Assembly: GCF_910596095.1 (NCBI RefSeq) | Contig: NC_056540.1 | Coordinates: 9,231,001 to 9,295,000, forward strand | DNA from: Thunnus maccoyii | Lineage: Eukaryota > Chordata > Actinopteri > Scombriformes > Scombridae | Direction: 5' to 3' | DNA length: 64,000 nucleotides | Shown: piece after piece, positions 39,301 to 52,600 of the stretch | Layout: every line of letters begins with the position of its first letter | Position numbering within the stretch: the stretch's first letter is position 1 | Notes under the pieces: generated by a model | What the model saw: the letters and a program-made list of their open reading frames with translations, nothing else | Databases searched by the model: none | Told to the model about the DNA's origin: nothing | Program-made: the position numbers and the translations under genes

Positions 39301-42300
39301 CTACTTTGACAGCTTCAATGGTCCTTGGAGTGCCATCATACACATCCTGAACCATGTCCGGTCTAATACTGGATGATTCTTCAGGAAGGAAAGCCTGTAT
39401 GGAAGTGGAAATCCTTCTTAGCTCCAGAAACTGTCTGTGAAGGTTCAGTGGTGTACAGATGTGACAGATGTGGTGACTGGGGAGGCTATAGGAGGCTTTT
39501 GATTTGATCCCCGTGTTTATAAAATTCATCTCAAACAGGGGATTCATTATTCTGGGTATATAAGAACATCATGAAGGAATGTGGAAACACTGTTTGGACT
39601 GCAGAGCTGAACCCTGCTTCTCTAAAACAGCCTTATAATCCCTGATGTGTCTGTGGACAGTTCACAACTTTATAATCGGCCTCGCAGGAAGGCTTTTATT
39701 TGCCTCATGTTGGTTTTAAATACTCATATGAGTGTTAATTGTCTGATTACCTTTTGAAGGTGATACTTACTGGATATATTACAGTGAAATGGACCTTGAA
39801 GAAGAGTGTGGCTGCATTCTGTCTTTTTTAAAAGCTTTAATGCAGCCATACGTTTTAAAAAAAATCTTTTCATGTGAAACCTTATGTTTTTATTATTTAA
39901 AAGGGAAAAAAAGAAAAATAATCTGGATTTGTAGATGACAGAAGCCCCAAAGCATTCTCTATTTTATTTTGTCTGTTTATTTCTCAAAACACTTAACAAA
40001 TTTGCAAAATTAAAAGCTACAATTAAACTGCCAAATATGATTTTGGGAAACGTAATTTACTCCCCGATCATTCTGCAGTATTAAGCCTCCTCAAGCATGA
40101 TTGTACTTGAAGCTTGATTGTTTAATTTTTAAAAAGATGTCAAATACAAATCAAATCATTTCCATATAAAAGTTAGTTAATTAATATTGTATGATATTTA
40201 TATAGCACAGTTTAGCTAAACCCACAGTATGTTTTAACAGTTTATGAGTGACACTATTTTGCAGTTTATTGATTTGATTTATTAGATAGATTGATAGTGA
40301 TAGATAGATAGATTATGATGCATGTTGTCACAGTCTTGTAATTTATATTTTGTTATATTATCACTAAAACTCCATATATCACCTGCTGTAATTGGTGTTA
40401 ATTGGTGCAAGTTATGTGATTTGCATGCATGATGAAATGACGATGGACACAAGAGAGACACTTTTACTCAGTTTTTGAATGTTAATATCTTTAAAATTAT
40501 TTGAAGCTTCGAGCATCCACAAACAACTGGACTACTGTGTATTTACAGCTGGGACGATCAGTCGAATAATCAATTAGTCAATCGACAAATGAATTATTGG
40601 CAACCATTTTGACAATTGTTTAATATTGTTTTAGGTTGTTTTTTTTCTTGGTCTTATGTGACTGTTAGTCAGACAAAACCTTGAGCTTTAGGAAATCGTG
40701 ACAGATATTTTTCACTATTTTCTGACATTTTTTATAGATAGATAATAAGATAATAAGATAATGCTATATTAGAGATATACTTTACCGAATGTAAAATATC
40801 ATCTTCATCTGTTGATGCAGATTATTCTTCAGTCGATGCATAAATACAGGCCACGTGTGCACGTCATCCGGCATGACCCTCGTATGGACTTGTCACAGAT
40901 CCAGTCGCTGCCTGCTGAGGGAGTGCACAGCTTCTCCTTCCCAGAAACTGAGTTCACCACCGTCACAGCCTATCAGAATCAACAGGTAACACTCACTGAA
41001 ACTGAATGTATGGTAAAATACTTTGTACAGTAATTTCATACAATTTTGGGCAACTGTTGCACTTCAGATTCATTCAAAACGTTTGGTTATTTCTCTCTTT
41101 CTCTCTGTCGCTCTCTTAAAAAACTAAAACTCTGCAGAAATCAGCCAACTTGAAATGACTCATTTACAGTCTTCATACTTTATGTGCCAGAAATATTCAA
41201 AAAGCAGATGTCCACTCTTTGTCGTCAACACAGTGATTGTTATGGTGATCCAGTCAACAGCTCAGGCCTGTTTGACCTCACATAAAAATGTTTTAATCTC
41301 AACATCATGGAGGTGATGAGGCCCACTTCTCTGTGGTCTCAGCGAAATCATAAATTGCACTGTCCTGATTTTCTGTGGCGCCCGTTGCACAGAGAGGGTG
41401 TGTGTGTGTGTGTGTGTCCTGTGCAGCGGGGCTGACCCCGTTGTTGGCTACCATTCCTCTAGTAACGGAGCCGTCCGCTGGGACTGCCAGCTCTTTTCAT
41501 CAGGGTTCATTTTACGATCAGCGAATGTATTATTACAGAAACTCAGTAACGAGCTGTGACTGGGCTGACTGCTGGAGTCCGCAGCCCATTAAAGCACCAA
41601 ATAAAACTGTACGACCCTGAACCCCTTCTCCAAGAACCCTGTTTGACATGGCTGATCGCCCTGGGTGCTGCTGGGAGATGCAGTCCCCGAGGGGGAAAGC
41701 TCTGCCACTCTCCATGCTGTAGTAAAGCTGAGCTCATTGTTAGCTTAACACGTCACCGCTTGACACGTCCGCTCTAACCCATGTCTGCTCCTCTCTCCCG
41801 GGCAAGATCACAAAACTGAAGATCGACAGGAACCCATTTGCCAAGGGCTTCAGAGATCCAGGGAGGAATAGGTACATAAAACCTCACCAAACATCAACAC
41901 TTGTTTTAGCTACGTAAAGTACTCCACTTAAGCACCCAAGAGACATCTAAAGTTTAACCACTGAAATTTGATCCCACATAAACCCTTCAAATGAAGTTGA
42001 ACTGTGTAGTGCTAAATTTCACACCTCTCAAAATCAATATTTAAATACCTGGAATAACGGTTTTCACTGCTTTTACAGTATATATGTGTGTCTGTGTGTG
42101 TTTGTGTGTGTAGAGGGGTGTTAGATGGCCTGTTGGAGTCATATCCCTGGAGAGGCCCTCTCAGCTTGGACTTCAAGCCATTTGCCATACAGCTCCAAGG
42201 TATACTGTGCTGCAGCTCTCATTACTGCTCCGATCCACGACGTTTTTTTTTTTCTGTCTCTGTGATTCACGTTTCTGACGTCTTCCGACAGGGAGCTCAG

Positions 42301-42839
42301 GGTCGTCGACCGGCAGCGCCTCCCCTCTGAAGAGTCTCCTACCTCTCTCCTCTTCCTCATCCCTTCACCCATTCTCTGTCTCCGCACTCTCCTGCCAGGA
42401 CGCCGCTCTCCACACCCTCGCTCTTCCTCTCTACGGGAAGACCTCCGCCAGCTCCCCGCTGCCCAGCAGAGCCTTCTCCTCGCTGGGAGCAGACAGACTG
42501 AGAGGCCTGCCCCCACTGTCTCCGCTAACAGACCTCCCGCTCCTCTCTGCGCTGCAGGGAAAGAAACCTCCCCACTGCAGGGACCCATGTCTTCACGGGT
42601 CTCCGGGGAGCTCCCCTTGCCTGATCCCCCTCCACAGCCCCCTCAATCCTCAGGGGCCCTCGTCTTCTCTCCTCCCTCATCTCTCAGACACTGCCGGCCC
42701 CTACTGTCTTTACCGCTACAGCTTCCCCCTGAACCCCCAACTCGCAGCGATTTCCCGGCATGCCAAACTCGCCGAAGACACCACAGACTGTCTGCTGCGC
42801 CAGTCTCCGTGGCACCCGACCACCAACCACTGCCTCTGA
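36366..42839 (+). CDS. tbx22: T-box transcription factor TBX22
   Basis: Eight coding exons: 36366-36504, 36846-37101, 38601-38702, 38782-38956, 40821-40985, 41807-41871, 42114-42199 and 42292-42839. They total 1536 nt with consistent phases, giving 511 residues (human 520, also eight coding exons). The N-terminus [19 protein letters not shown] matches the TBX1/22 subfamily signature. The T-box runs from about residue 107 ([12 protein letters not shown]) through [65 protein letters not shown] and GFRDPGRNR (about 301). The C-terminus keeps LYRYSF and ends W-H-P-T-T-N-H-C-L, echoing the human end. TBX22 is a nuclear DNA-binding repressor of palate and craniofacial mesenchyme; human loss causes X-linked cleft palate with ankyloglossia. 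The exon 4 donor is CAT|GTAGGT, and the exon 7 acceptor sits on a GT-rich tract. Confidence 0.95.
40545..40745 (-). mobile_element. hAT-like MITE fragment in tbx22 intron 4
   Basis: Contains AGCTGGGACGATCAGTCGAA, CAATTAGTCAATCGACAAAT and TTCACTATTTTCTGACATTT, matching the family at 47357-47665 in reverse orientation. It is followed by a short GATA-rich tract. It lies just upstream of the exon 5 acceptor. Confidence 0.6.
41398..41419. repeat. (GT)n microsatellite in tbx22 intron 5
   Basis: About 11 GT units. The nearby open frames are intronic and not part of the T-box protein. Confidence 0.8.
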
Positions 42840-43288
42840 CAGCTGGACCGCACTTGCAGGCTCCGGCCCATTGAGTGTAACAAGCCAAAGCTTATTGCAA
42901 CAAAACAGAGTGGGCTGATTCTCTTTGAGCAAGACTAACTGAGCAACTAAAAGGAGTGCTAAAGACAGAACTGTGACCACGGGACGTTTTTGTATTTAAA
43001 ACACTATTTTGTACACCGTGTTGGATTCACCAGCATAAAAACTGATTCTGAGCAATTCTTCTTCACTGTGCACACTCAACTAGAGCCAGTACTCCCGAGT
43101 TTGGAGTTAACAGAAATGTAGGCAGGATTTTCATTTGGAACAAAGAGTTAAGTCTCTTTATGGCCCAACAGATCCTTTCACCGCCTTAAACAAGCTGTAA
43201 TGGTGTTACCAAAGAGCAATAGGACCTGAGGTATGTAATCTAGATGTTAATGTACATGTCAGTGACTGTTAAACTCACTTAAGTGCCC

Positions 43289-43294
43289 ATTAAA
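43289..43294 (+). other. possible tbx22 polyadenylation signal
   Basis: ATTAAA 450 bases after the tbx22 stop, followed by T-rich DNA (TATTTTTCATATTTTTTTC). No AATAAA is closer. Confidence 0.4.
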
Positions 43295-43299
43295 AGTAT

Positions 43300-44420
43300 T
43301 TTTCATATTTTTTTCAGATCATACTCTAGCGTTCACAATGTTCTTTTGTATACATAAAGTATGTGTAAGCAAAGTGAAAGAGGAAACACTGTTTTCCAGT
43401 TTTATTTACATGAATATACAGAATAATTTAAAGTAAAACAGGAACAAACATGTGCAACTGTGCGAGAGGAAGTGATTTTAGATAAGAAATTATACAAAAT
43501 GTTTTGTTGTTTTGCAAACTCTAAACTCAACTGAATCCCGGTGTCAGGCTTGGCCATCCCTGACTAATAATATGAGCTCATCAGGTCTCTGTGATTTTAG
43601 GGGAAGAACAACAGCTGCCAGGATTCAGGAGGCCAGTTTCTACTCCTGTACTTTATTACCAATAATAGGACTAATCAGAGACGCATGGGGGTGAAACGGT
43701 TATTCCACAGAGGATTTTGTTAGGCAGGACTGCAGTAAGGCTCCTTGCCCTCAAAATAGGCGCAGCCGTGTCATCATTATTGTAGTCATTGCTAATACAT
43801 TGTTCCAGGATCAACAGTAAATCAATACTCCTGTGTGAAGACTTTCGGAGAAATGTGTCGAAGAGTCAGTGCCGAATGAAAACCTCTCACTGCTGCGGCG
43901 GGCCAACATAACGCAGTGTTTTCTTGCCCATACCAAAGGGGGCACGCCCGTTCAGCCGCTGATGTGATAATTCCTGCCTTCAGCTCAGACTCAAACCCTC
44001 CCTCCCTCCCTCTCAGCAGAGCTAGGAACAGCGGTTTAGGCAAAGCGGGGGAAATGGCCTGTTTCCCGACAAACGGTCATAACCAAACAGCAATTTACTT
44101 GTCATGGCCAAGCATGATGGTGAGCTAATGCGCGCTGGACGTGGAAATAGCAGGAAGGAGTTAATTGAGGAACTCAGGCAGGGGATGGCCCATGTTTGAG
44201 CGGGCGGTCAGGTGCGCCGCTATCAAACAGCCTGCCCTTTGTTTGCAGACAGACATAATCTGTGCTGGTTATTTGATACTGTCTGTCATTTCCATGTTGG
44301 GCAGTGTGGGACAATCATTTTAAACTCCCAAGTAATTCCTGATCTTTCAATTAGACAAATTGCTTTCATACCAGGAGAGCTGAACTTTGCACCTGCCCCT
44401 CTCCAACATGTAGTGGCCAA
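43300..44420. other. intergenic after tbx22; candidate conserved segment at 44200-44400
   Basis: No gene seen. The 44200-44400 stretch is repeat-free with sequences such as AGACATAATCTGTGCTGGTT, CAATTAGACAAATTGCTTTC and AAACTCCCAAGTAATTCCTG, and could be a regulatory element. It is bounded on the right by (CA)n (44422-44456). Confidence 0.3.
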
Positions 44421-44421
44421 T

Positions 44422-44456
44422 GACACACACACGCACACACACACACACACACACGT
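44422..44456. repeat. (CA)n microsatellite
   Basis: About 16 CA units with one CG interruption. It gives rise to spurious Thr-His and Val-Cys frames. Confidence 0.85.
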
Positions 44457-44584
44457 AGCCAATAGTATGCAGAATAAGATGTGAGCACCTGTCATTATAA
44501 GTGTCTAAGTCGTGGTGTGCTGAGTAGGGTATTTGAGCACATGCATACATTTTGCAGTAGTAAACTATTCCTTTAACTATTCCT

Positions 44585-45025
44585 TTATAGTTAAAGGAAC
44601 CATAAGCATTTTTCCCAAAATAAACTACATTTTGGGAAATGTAGTTATTCACGTTTTTCCCGAGAGTTAGACGATAGATACCTCTCTCATGTCTGTATGT
44701 TAAATTGTAGCTACAGCCAGTAGCCAGTTAGCTTAGCCCAGCATGCAGACTGGAAATAGGGGGAAACAGTTAGTCATAGAAAAAAAGTATTTTTATTCAG
44801 ATTAAACAATATAACATAATTAGTGGGCTTTAAAGGTGCCGGTAGGTGGACTTTGTCATCTTTGGACAGAACCAGGCTAGCTGTTTCCTCTTGTTTCCAG
44901 ACTAGCTAGGCTAACAGCCTGCTGGCTCCAGCTACATGTTTAGCCTAAAGACATGAGAGTGGTATTCATTTTCACATCTAAATCTCAGTAAGAAAGCAAA
45001 TAAGCATATACCTTTAAATAACTTT
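44585..45025. mobile_element. teleost MITE/SINE-like repeat (TTAGCTTAG family)
   Basis: Contains ACTACATTTTGGGAAATGTA, CGAGAGTTAGACGATAGATA, CAGCCAGTAGCCAGTTAGCT, AGACTGGAAATAGGGGGAAA and CTAGGCTAACAGCCTGCTGG, a well-known high-copy fish repeat. The outer ends read TTAAAGGAACCATAAGCATT and, in reverse, TTTAAAGGTATATGCTTATT, so they are inverted copies. Confidence 0.65.
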
Positions 45026-45445
45026 CATTTTGTGACAGGTTTTAAAGGTAAGTTTGTAAAAGTTTAACGAGGCTCTGTCTTCACTCTTGTCAGACCTCCA
45101 AGTTGCTTAAAAATGACTGTTGAGTTAACCTTTTATCAGCCTGTCGATGATTAACCGTGCTGTTCGTCCCCCACATTGTTAATTTGCTTGATAATGTGTC
45201 AACATAATCCTCTTGAAGGTGGTGGCTGGAATAACATGGAAACTGTGCTGATTCAACTTTGTAATAACACAAAGAGGGAAGTTTCGTGACCGTTGCAGAG
45301 TGATTGACAGGCAGTAAAGGGAGAGAAATTTGACCCTGAAGTCATTTGTTTCCAATCATGTGAAATGGCATCCTGAAACAGGAGAGAAGCTCGGCAGAGA
45401 GTCGGGACGTGTAAATATACTCTGCCTTCATTAGATTAACATACA

Positions 45446-45545
45446 TGGCACACACACACACACACACACACACACCACATAAACACGCATACGTCAGTTA
45501 TCTCCTAATAATAGCTGCCATGCACACGGCTCACAAGCACTCGGC

Positions 45546-45586
<41 letters not shown>
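45446..45586. repeat. (CA)n microsatellites
   Basis: CA repeats at about 45448-45474 and 45549-45584. Confidence 0.85.
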
Positions 45587-46091
45587 CCCTTTGCGCATTC
45601 AGCTTCATTCCCTCCAGTCTGGCTCTCATTTTTGACTCTGTGAGTCTCTTGTGAAGGTTTTCGCTGGATGCTATTTTCTCTGCAAACTCAATAAAAGCTG
45701 GTTATTTATCAGGTCAGATTATGGGACGTGACTGAGCTCAGCTGTAAAGTTGAAAGTGAAACCAGCTGTGGCTGAAATTGAATTACACTGAGTGAGTAAT
45801 GTGAAAAGCTAGGGCAGTTTAACAGTTATTAAGCGCTCCTCCGCTGCCCTATCAAGCAGGCATATGCTGCTCCGTCAAACTATGTTTGGCCTTCAAGAGA
45901 GTGAAAGTCCTCCTCTCCTCTCGCTCGTCAAGAGATCCTGTGTTGTCTGCTGCTGGAAACATCAAAAAGTTCATCATAAATACGGGCCAAGACTCTGAGA
46001 TCCTCCTCAGTTGTGATCACAAGTCTCACAGCATTAGATCACAGGAGCGATGACAGAATCAGGAGCCTCTGTGGATCTGCATGTTGCTTTG

Positions 46092-46265
46092 TATGTGTGT
46101 GTGTGTGTGTGGGTGTGTGTTGCTTGCGTTAAGTCCACAAGTGTGTGTAGAGAGGGGTCACTGGGGCATTGCATAGGCATGTGCTCCCTGACAGGCCCCT
46201 GTCGTACAGGAGCAGAGGTTAGATGAGAGTAGGACAAACAGCTTTAACATGTGGCCTGGCACCTG

Positions 46266-46296
<31 letters not shown>

Positions 46297-46335
46297 CGTG
46301 TGTATGTGTATGTGTGTGTGTGTGTGTGTGTGTTT
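46092..46335. repeat. (GT)n microsatellites
   Basis: GT repeats at about 46095-46130 and 46266-46333 (compound with GC and TATG units). Confidence 0.85.
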
Positions 46336-46524
46336 TTGAGTGCTCCATCTGGGCCTCACACTGATGCGATTCATCATTGAAAGTGTTAATGACCCAAACA
46401 AATCTTGCGCTTTCCCTCACACCTCACCTTTTTATTTTCACCTTTCCTCCCTCACTCTGTGTTCATGAATTACAGGCATGTCTCTGATCTGTGTAATAGA
46501 TTCAAACAAAACACTACCATCCTA

Positions 46525-47142
46525 CATTTGTGGAAAGTTATCAATGTCCTTAAGAACAATTTGGAGGTTTTTCAATGTTATGTTACTTTATCCTACTACC
46601 TCATTACATTTCATGGGGAAATACTGCCCCTTTTACTCCATTATATTTATTTCACAGCCATAGTGACTGGTTTCTTTTCAGATTAAGATGCACTGGATCA
46701 ATAATAAACTACCCAAAAGTACATAAAGTAGTTAAAAACATCCACAGCAACCATATTAAAGTTATGTTTTCACTGGCAGGATACATTCAGGATAATAAAT
46801 GCTTTTACTTTTCATAGCGGTTCTATGAAAACCACGTATCTCCAAAACATCAGGTTTCCAACACATTCAATTGTTTTCAGCTGTGTGACGATGCGTTTTT
46901 AGCTAGTCCAGTGGGTTTTTAAATGGTTTATTTATCTTAAGAAGGAGGAGGATTTTACGAATCCATTAAGGAAGTTTTCCTAAATAATTTCACATCAAAT
47001 ATTGAGAAACTTGTTTTTCTTTGCACAGCAAAACTGCTACACTTTAAGTACGCTTTATTTACCTCTGTACTTTTAGAGTATATCTACATTGTGGTATTGC
47101 TACTCTTACTTACACATGATCTGAATACTTCTTCCACCACTG
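46525..47142. mobile_element. hAT-type MITE, second copy
   Basis: Same family as 3113-3930: the left end is a degraded CATTTGTGGAAAGTTA, then TCATTACATTTCATGGGGAA and ATTATATTTATTTCACAGCC, and the right end is CTGAATACTTCTTCCACCACTG. No target duplication is evident (CCATCCTA versus TTTGACAC), so the left border may be deleted. A further small fragment may lie at 48670-48740 (TTACTTAAGTAAAGGATCT). Confidence 0.65.
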
Positions 47143-47356
47143 TTTGACACTTATAGTTATGTGTTAATTTGCAGATTAAATTGCTATTATTTTAAAACAT
47201 ATAACAAGCATATAAAATCTGATGCATTATTATACAATTAATTAAAGCACTAAACAAACTCAAAATATTTAAAAACCTCAATGAGTTACAGAATTTAAAT
47301 GATATTTACATGTTAACTCATGACTAATTCATGATCTGATAATATATATAATAATA

Positions 47357-47665
47357 TAGGGATGCAATTAACGATTATTTTTATTATCAGTTAATCTGCT
47401 GATTATTTACTTTTAAATAAAATTAATCATGTCAGAAAATAGTGAAAAATGTCCATTATAATTTCCCAGAGTCAAAGGTGATGTCTTCATATGTTCTGTT
47501 TTGTTCAACCAACAGTCCAAAACCCAGATATTTAGTTTACTATTATGTATGACATAGAAAAGCATAAAATCACCACATTTGAGAAGCTGGAACAAACTAA
47601 CGTTTAGCATTTTTGCTTAAAAAATTGCTAAAATGATTATTCAATAAACGTTGCAGCTCTATCAT
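47357..47665 (+). mobile_element. hAT-like MITE, most complete copy
   Basis: Starts AGGGATGCAATTAACGATTA and ends ATTCAATAAACGTTGCAGCT, whose reverse is related to the start (TGCAA...ATTATT). Interior strings (GAAAATAGTGAAAAATGTCC, ACCAACAGTCCAAAACCCAG, CATTTGAGAAGCTGGAA) link it to the copies at 7250, 10335 and 40545. No coding capacity. Confidence 0.7.
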
Positions 47666-49623
47666 AATATAACATTTACACGGGCCTTTGTGACTGTATA
47701 ATGAGTACTTTTATTCTTACATGACTATAGTCATATAAGACTATAGTCTTACTTCTAGTAAGATGTAACTGTTATCAGTTACATACTGCTCCTTGCAATT
47801 TAGTAAGTAATTGGGTCATTCCTCAGAAACTGTTCAGATTGAACCTTGGAAAGATTTTTGATCATAACCAAATGTAGAATTTTGTATTTTATAACATGAA
47901 GAATATGTTAGACCTGCAATAAAACATATTTTTCAAGCTCAGGCACTAATTCTTTTTTTTTTAAATTTAATTTTACACTAAAGCCTTTGACACAGTGGAA
48001 AGAAGTAATATGGTCAAAATTCTCTCTGGTCAAAGCTAACACCACACTTAGCATGCAGCTAAATGAAAATATCATGTTTTATACAAATACATTTTGAAAA
48101 TTTTAATTAAAAAATTGTTTTCGCCATGTTTTTTGAGTGATGAGGTGGATATGCTATGCTTGACAGAGAGGGTTTTGAAAGAAAAATCTACCAAAAAATG
48201 TTCTAAAAGAAAATCAAAACTCACCAATATTTGAATTTTTCTTCTTCTAACTCTGAAATGATGTCATTTCCTCTTAGTGATGTCACTTAAAGGAACAGTA
48301 CAGTATTTTGGTGCAGAAATACATTAGTGTGACAGGGCGTAACATGAAACTTATGGACATACATAAATCCTGCTATTTTAACTAAAATATGTATATTTTT
48401 TTATTTGATAAACACATTTCCAATCAAGAGGGAAGCCTTTATGTTCCTAAAAACAAAAAAGTCAGAGATTTATGCAATATTTATTGAGTGTTACCAAATT
48501 GTCAGAACAGACATGACAAAATGACTATAGTTTAACAGAAAACAATTTAAAAAAAAAATAAAAATGTAATTTTATTTTACTTCATGTTAATACGTTCACT
48601 TGAATTAGTGTCTTCAGCCACTGAAAACAATATTGACAGTATTATAATGGACCCAAACTTAACAGTTTTCATGGAATGACTCAATTACTTGTAATTTTAC
48701 TCGGTGGTATTGCTTCTGTTACTTAAGTAAAGGATCTACCGGTGCCATACTAACTTGAGAATTGTAGTGTTGTATATATGTGCCTGTATTTCAGCATTGC
48801 CATCTCACAATGAGCATGTTTTACCATGGACATGGTTCATGTAATTTAATTACTTTACCCTTTCTTGTTCAGTCATGTGTTTTGTCATCAATGGAGCTGT
48901 GTGTCTGAGCACAGGGTGGCTGGAAAAGGGCTGTCAGCACTCAGCTTATGACCAACAAACACAACGCACACTCTGACCCAGCCTGTCCATCATGAGGGGC
49001 CATTCCTCCCCCTAAAAGAGAGTGTGTGTGCTAATTCCTTCCTCCGTCTGATAGACCAAAGGGGGATCCCACAGGTGCACGTGTATGTGTGTATGTATGT
49101 GTATGTGTGAGAGAGAGAAAGAGAGAGGCGCTCTCTGGCATTGGTTTTATTTAATACAAACCTATAAATCAACCCTTTTGGAACAAGAGATGTGAGATAT
49201 TCTTTTTCTCTTTCCCCCTATCTCTGACAGAGGGATAGATCGTTCTTACCTCTTTTTGCTTCCTGTGTATGACAGGTTATCACTCCTGGGACAGATACAT
49301 AGAGAGGGGAGAGTAAGAAAAGAGATGAAGAGTGATTGAGTGTGAATGATGCTCCGTGGCTGATGTATCGGATGGCAGACGAGGGGATGGGGTGAGGGTA
49401 CAGAGTGGAGAGAAAAGAATGATTTAGCGCTGGCCTGTACTCTCCTCTCCTCTTATCCCTGCCCCGCTTCTTTCATGTCTCAACCCAGGGTCGACCCGCC
49501 TGCTGCCCCAGATGGTGCTGTCTGTCTGGGCTGCCCTCTACAGGATGTGCCCCTCTCACCCCCACAACTATAGACCTATACTCGCCTAATTGATTTCAGG
49601 GGGGAAGGCCCTGTCTCTCTCCT

Positions 49624-49626
<3 letters not shown>

Positions 49627-49665
<39 letters not shown>
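49627..49665. repeat. (CA)n microsatellite
   Basis: About 19 uninterrupted CA units in the interval between tbx22 and chmp1b. Confidence 0.88.
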
Positions 49666-49669
<4 letters not shown>

Positions 49670-52600
49670 GCTTGCCAACAGCTAGTGCCCCCAGTGCACA
49701 CACACATACACGCGGCTGGCGCTGTGCGCTGTCAACGCTAATTCAATTTGAGACGCGGGAGTGTGACTAACTGCAGACCTGCAGAGTGTTTTACCATATG
49801 CACCACACACACACACACTCCAAACAAATCACTATACACACTCACACAGCTCTGTCATATCCATTGGTATAATAATAATGTACTTCCAGAGGCATCCTAT
49901 TAATAGATCTCCTCTCTTCCTGTTTCCCTCGTTGTCAAAAGACAATCATCTTGTCAACAACTACAGAAACATCTTCCACTTCATCTTCACTGCCTAACCC
50001 AGAATTAACTTACACAACCAGCCAAGTGAGACATACAGTAGTTCCAGCACGTTAAATCTGAAATAACTAGGTTAAGGTTTGCCTCTCCCTTGGTTTTAAT
50101 ACTAAATGCAACCATGAATGTTTTAACTATGATTATTTCTAAGTTAGATTGCATTTCTGTGTATTTTTAAGCAAAATAAAACAATATATCACAAGTTAAA
50201 AATCATATTCATACTCAAGACTTGAAATTTTGGTTAGCAGCAAGAACCACGCAAGATATTAACAAGATTACGTCATTAGTTTAGCATCATAACCCTAAGT
50301 ATTGGACGCTCATTTTGACCTGATGATGGCGCTAGATGAAAAATTAAGAGATTATCAAAGCTTTTACAGTTCACCCTGAGGGTAACATGAATGTCTGTGC
50401 CAAATTTGGCTAAAGAGAGCACTGCAGAGCAAGGAAGAAGCATGAGCTGTTTTTACAGTTTTGCAGCACATGGGGTAAATGAGAGCCCTAATTTGTTTGA
50501 TTTAGCCTGAGGCAACCGTTCTCTAGGTGAAATAACGATAATGCAATAAAGGAAATGTGCTTCACATGCTGTACTGCTCTCATATTCTGATGCAGTGCAG
50601 ACACAAAGACTGGCAGACAGCCTCAATAAAGAGTAAAAGACAAGGCTACATGTCCATGTTCACGGGTTGTTTCATTGTAAGAGATATCGGAGTGGGTGAT
50701 GGGGTGAGGTGAGGGTCAAGTGGAGGGGGGGTTAACAGGGTGAGGAGAGGGGTGGCAGGATCAGGTGTGTGTTTGTGTGTGACAGAGGTTCTGAGGGTGT
50801 GAGCAGGAGATTGGTTAAATCTTAATGAAGCGTGCTCTGGAGAACAGGGATGGATAGGGCCAGCTGTACTGACGCGTGTATGTGTGTGTGTGTATGTGCA
50901 TGAGACAGTAAAACTGATTAAAAGCAGCGTTAACACATCTGACAGGAAGCGATGGTCAAGAGGTGAGTGGAAACTGGGGAAAGCCTTGAGCTGGAACGAT
51001 TAGACACACACTCATAAGCAGCAACAGCAGCATATGGAGACTGGGGAAAGCCCTGGGCAGCAGCGATTGGTCACACATGCCCATCGATATCCGAGTAGAA
51101 CCAATCAGCTCGGCTTCCTGTGTTTGACCTGACCCTTCACGCGTAGTAATTGAATATTTCTTCTGAGGGGAAGAAAGAAGACAAGGAGAGGAGAGGAGAG
51201 GAGGAAAAAAAAAAAGCATGTGCTACCTCATTGTCTGAAACTTTTCCATCTCAAACGCCACAGATTATCTGTCTCTTTACTTTCCACACTCACATCTAAT
51301 GAAACACAAAATAACATAAAAAAAGGGGGTGAAACTTAAACTTAAAATGTATACTACAAACAATATAAAACACAAATAAAACATACAATATGATAAATAT
51401 ATGTGCAATATATAACTGTTTCCAGAGGTGTTTTCTCTTTTATAGAATATCAGTTTTATCCTTCAATATAATATAAATATTCATCATCAGGAGTTTTATG
51501 AACCTTTAGTGAGTAACACTACATTTTAGAGGTCTGTAATTTCCTAATAATTTCTTCAAGCTTCCTGTTAATGAAGTTTCCTGGAAAGGACTATACAATT
51601 TAGTCCTGATTTTAGGGAAAATAGGAATTTCCTTTAAAGAACTGCTCCATTTAAACACAAGTAAATATTATTACATATACAGTATATTATATGGTACATA
51701 TATATATATATTATATAGTAGGCTACATATAATATTATTCTTCATATATGTTGAATTGTTCGCTTGCCTGTAGACAAATTTCACATTTCTGCATGTAGAC
51801 CGGACCTGCTGTGCACTGATAAAAAGACAGTTTAAGTTCATTTGAAATGAACGATGTACCAGTTGAACACTGTCTCCATTTTCTCACAATTGTTAGTTAT
51901 TTCTAATAAACTTTTTGGAAATTATTCAGAAATTACTGATCTGTAAATAGAGTTATCTTCAGTTTCATTCTTGAGATTGAAAATAGGCTCTATCTGTATG
52001 TATCGCTCATAGCTGTCTGGACATATTCTATATGTGTGTGTGTGAATCTTGTAGCGGTCAAACCAATCTCTCTTGTTGCAATCAGTGATTTTTTTAAATT
52101 TCACCGAACCAGCGTGCGTGTGGTTCTGAGCAGCTCTCCCCCCTACGCAGAGGCAGATAGGTCGCCACAGGGACAGGACCACCTGCCCACTGGATCCCTG
52201 CCTGTCTGCAAGTACCCCTCCACTAGGAACCAGGACAAGGAGGTGTTGACAGCACTGGAGGGGAGAGTCACTAGGTATCAACACCTTACACACACAAACA
52301 CACACACACACATATATATACAAACACAGGTTTCCCCAGAGTGGCGTTCGTACAGGAGCTGCCTCCTCTCTGGCACATCTGGAGGAAGCATTCCTGCACA
52401 TATGTTGAGATGCACACGGTGGAGAGAAAAATACGCCATGACAGACTCTCCCGGCTTTAATTATACTTAAAGAGAAGGGATGGCCTCTGAAGGCTAAAAA
52501 TAGATTTAAAGCAAAAACCTACAAAATAGATTTTGTGGTTCCTCTGACAACGGAGGGACATGGCATTTTAATTTCAGGTGATCTAACTCATGGCAGAAAT

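Noticed and set aside
42139-42588. 149-codon minus-strand frame
   Set aside because: Antisense shadow of tbx22 exons 7 and 8, Arg/Gly-rich because the sense strand is Ser/Pro/Leu-rich.
51922-52470. Overlapping frames of 159 (-) and 144 (+) codons
   Set aside because: Both cross a (CA)n tract and show no domain or splice partners; neither has supporting context. A diverged repeat remains possible.
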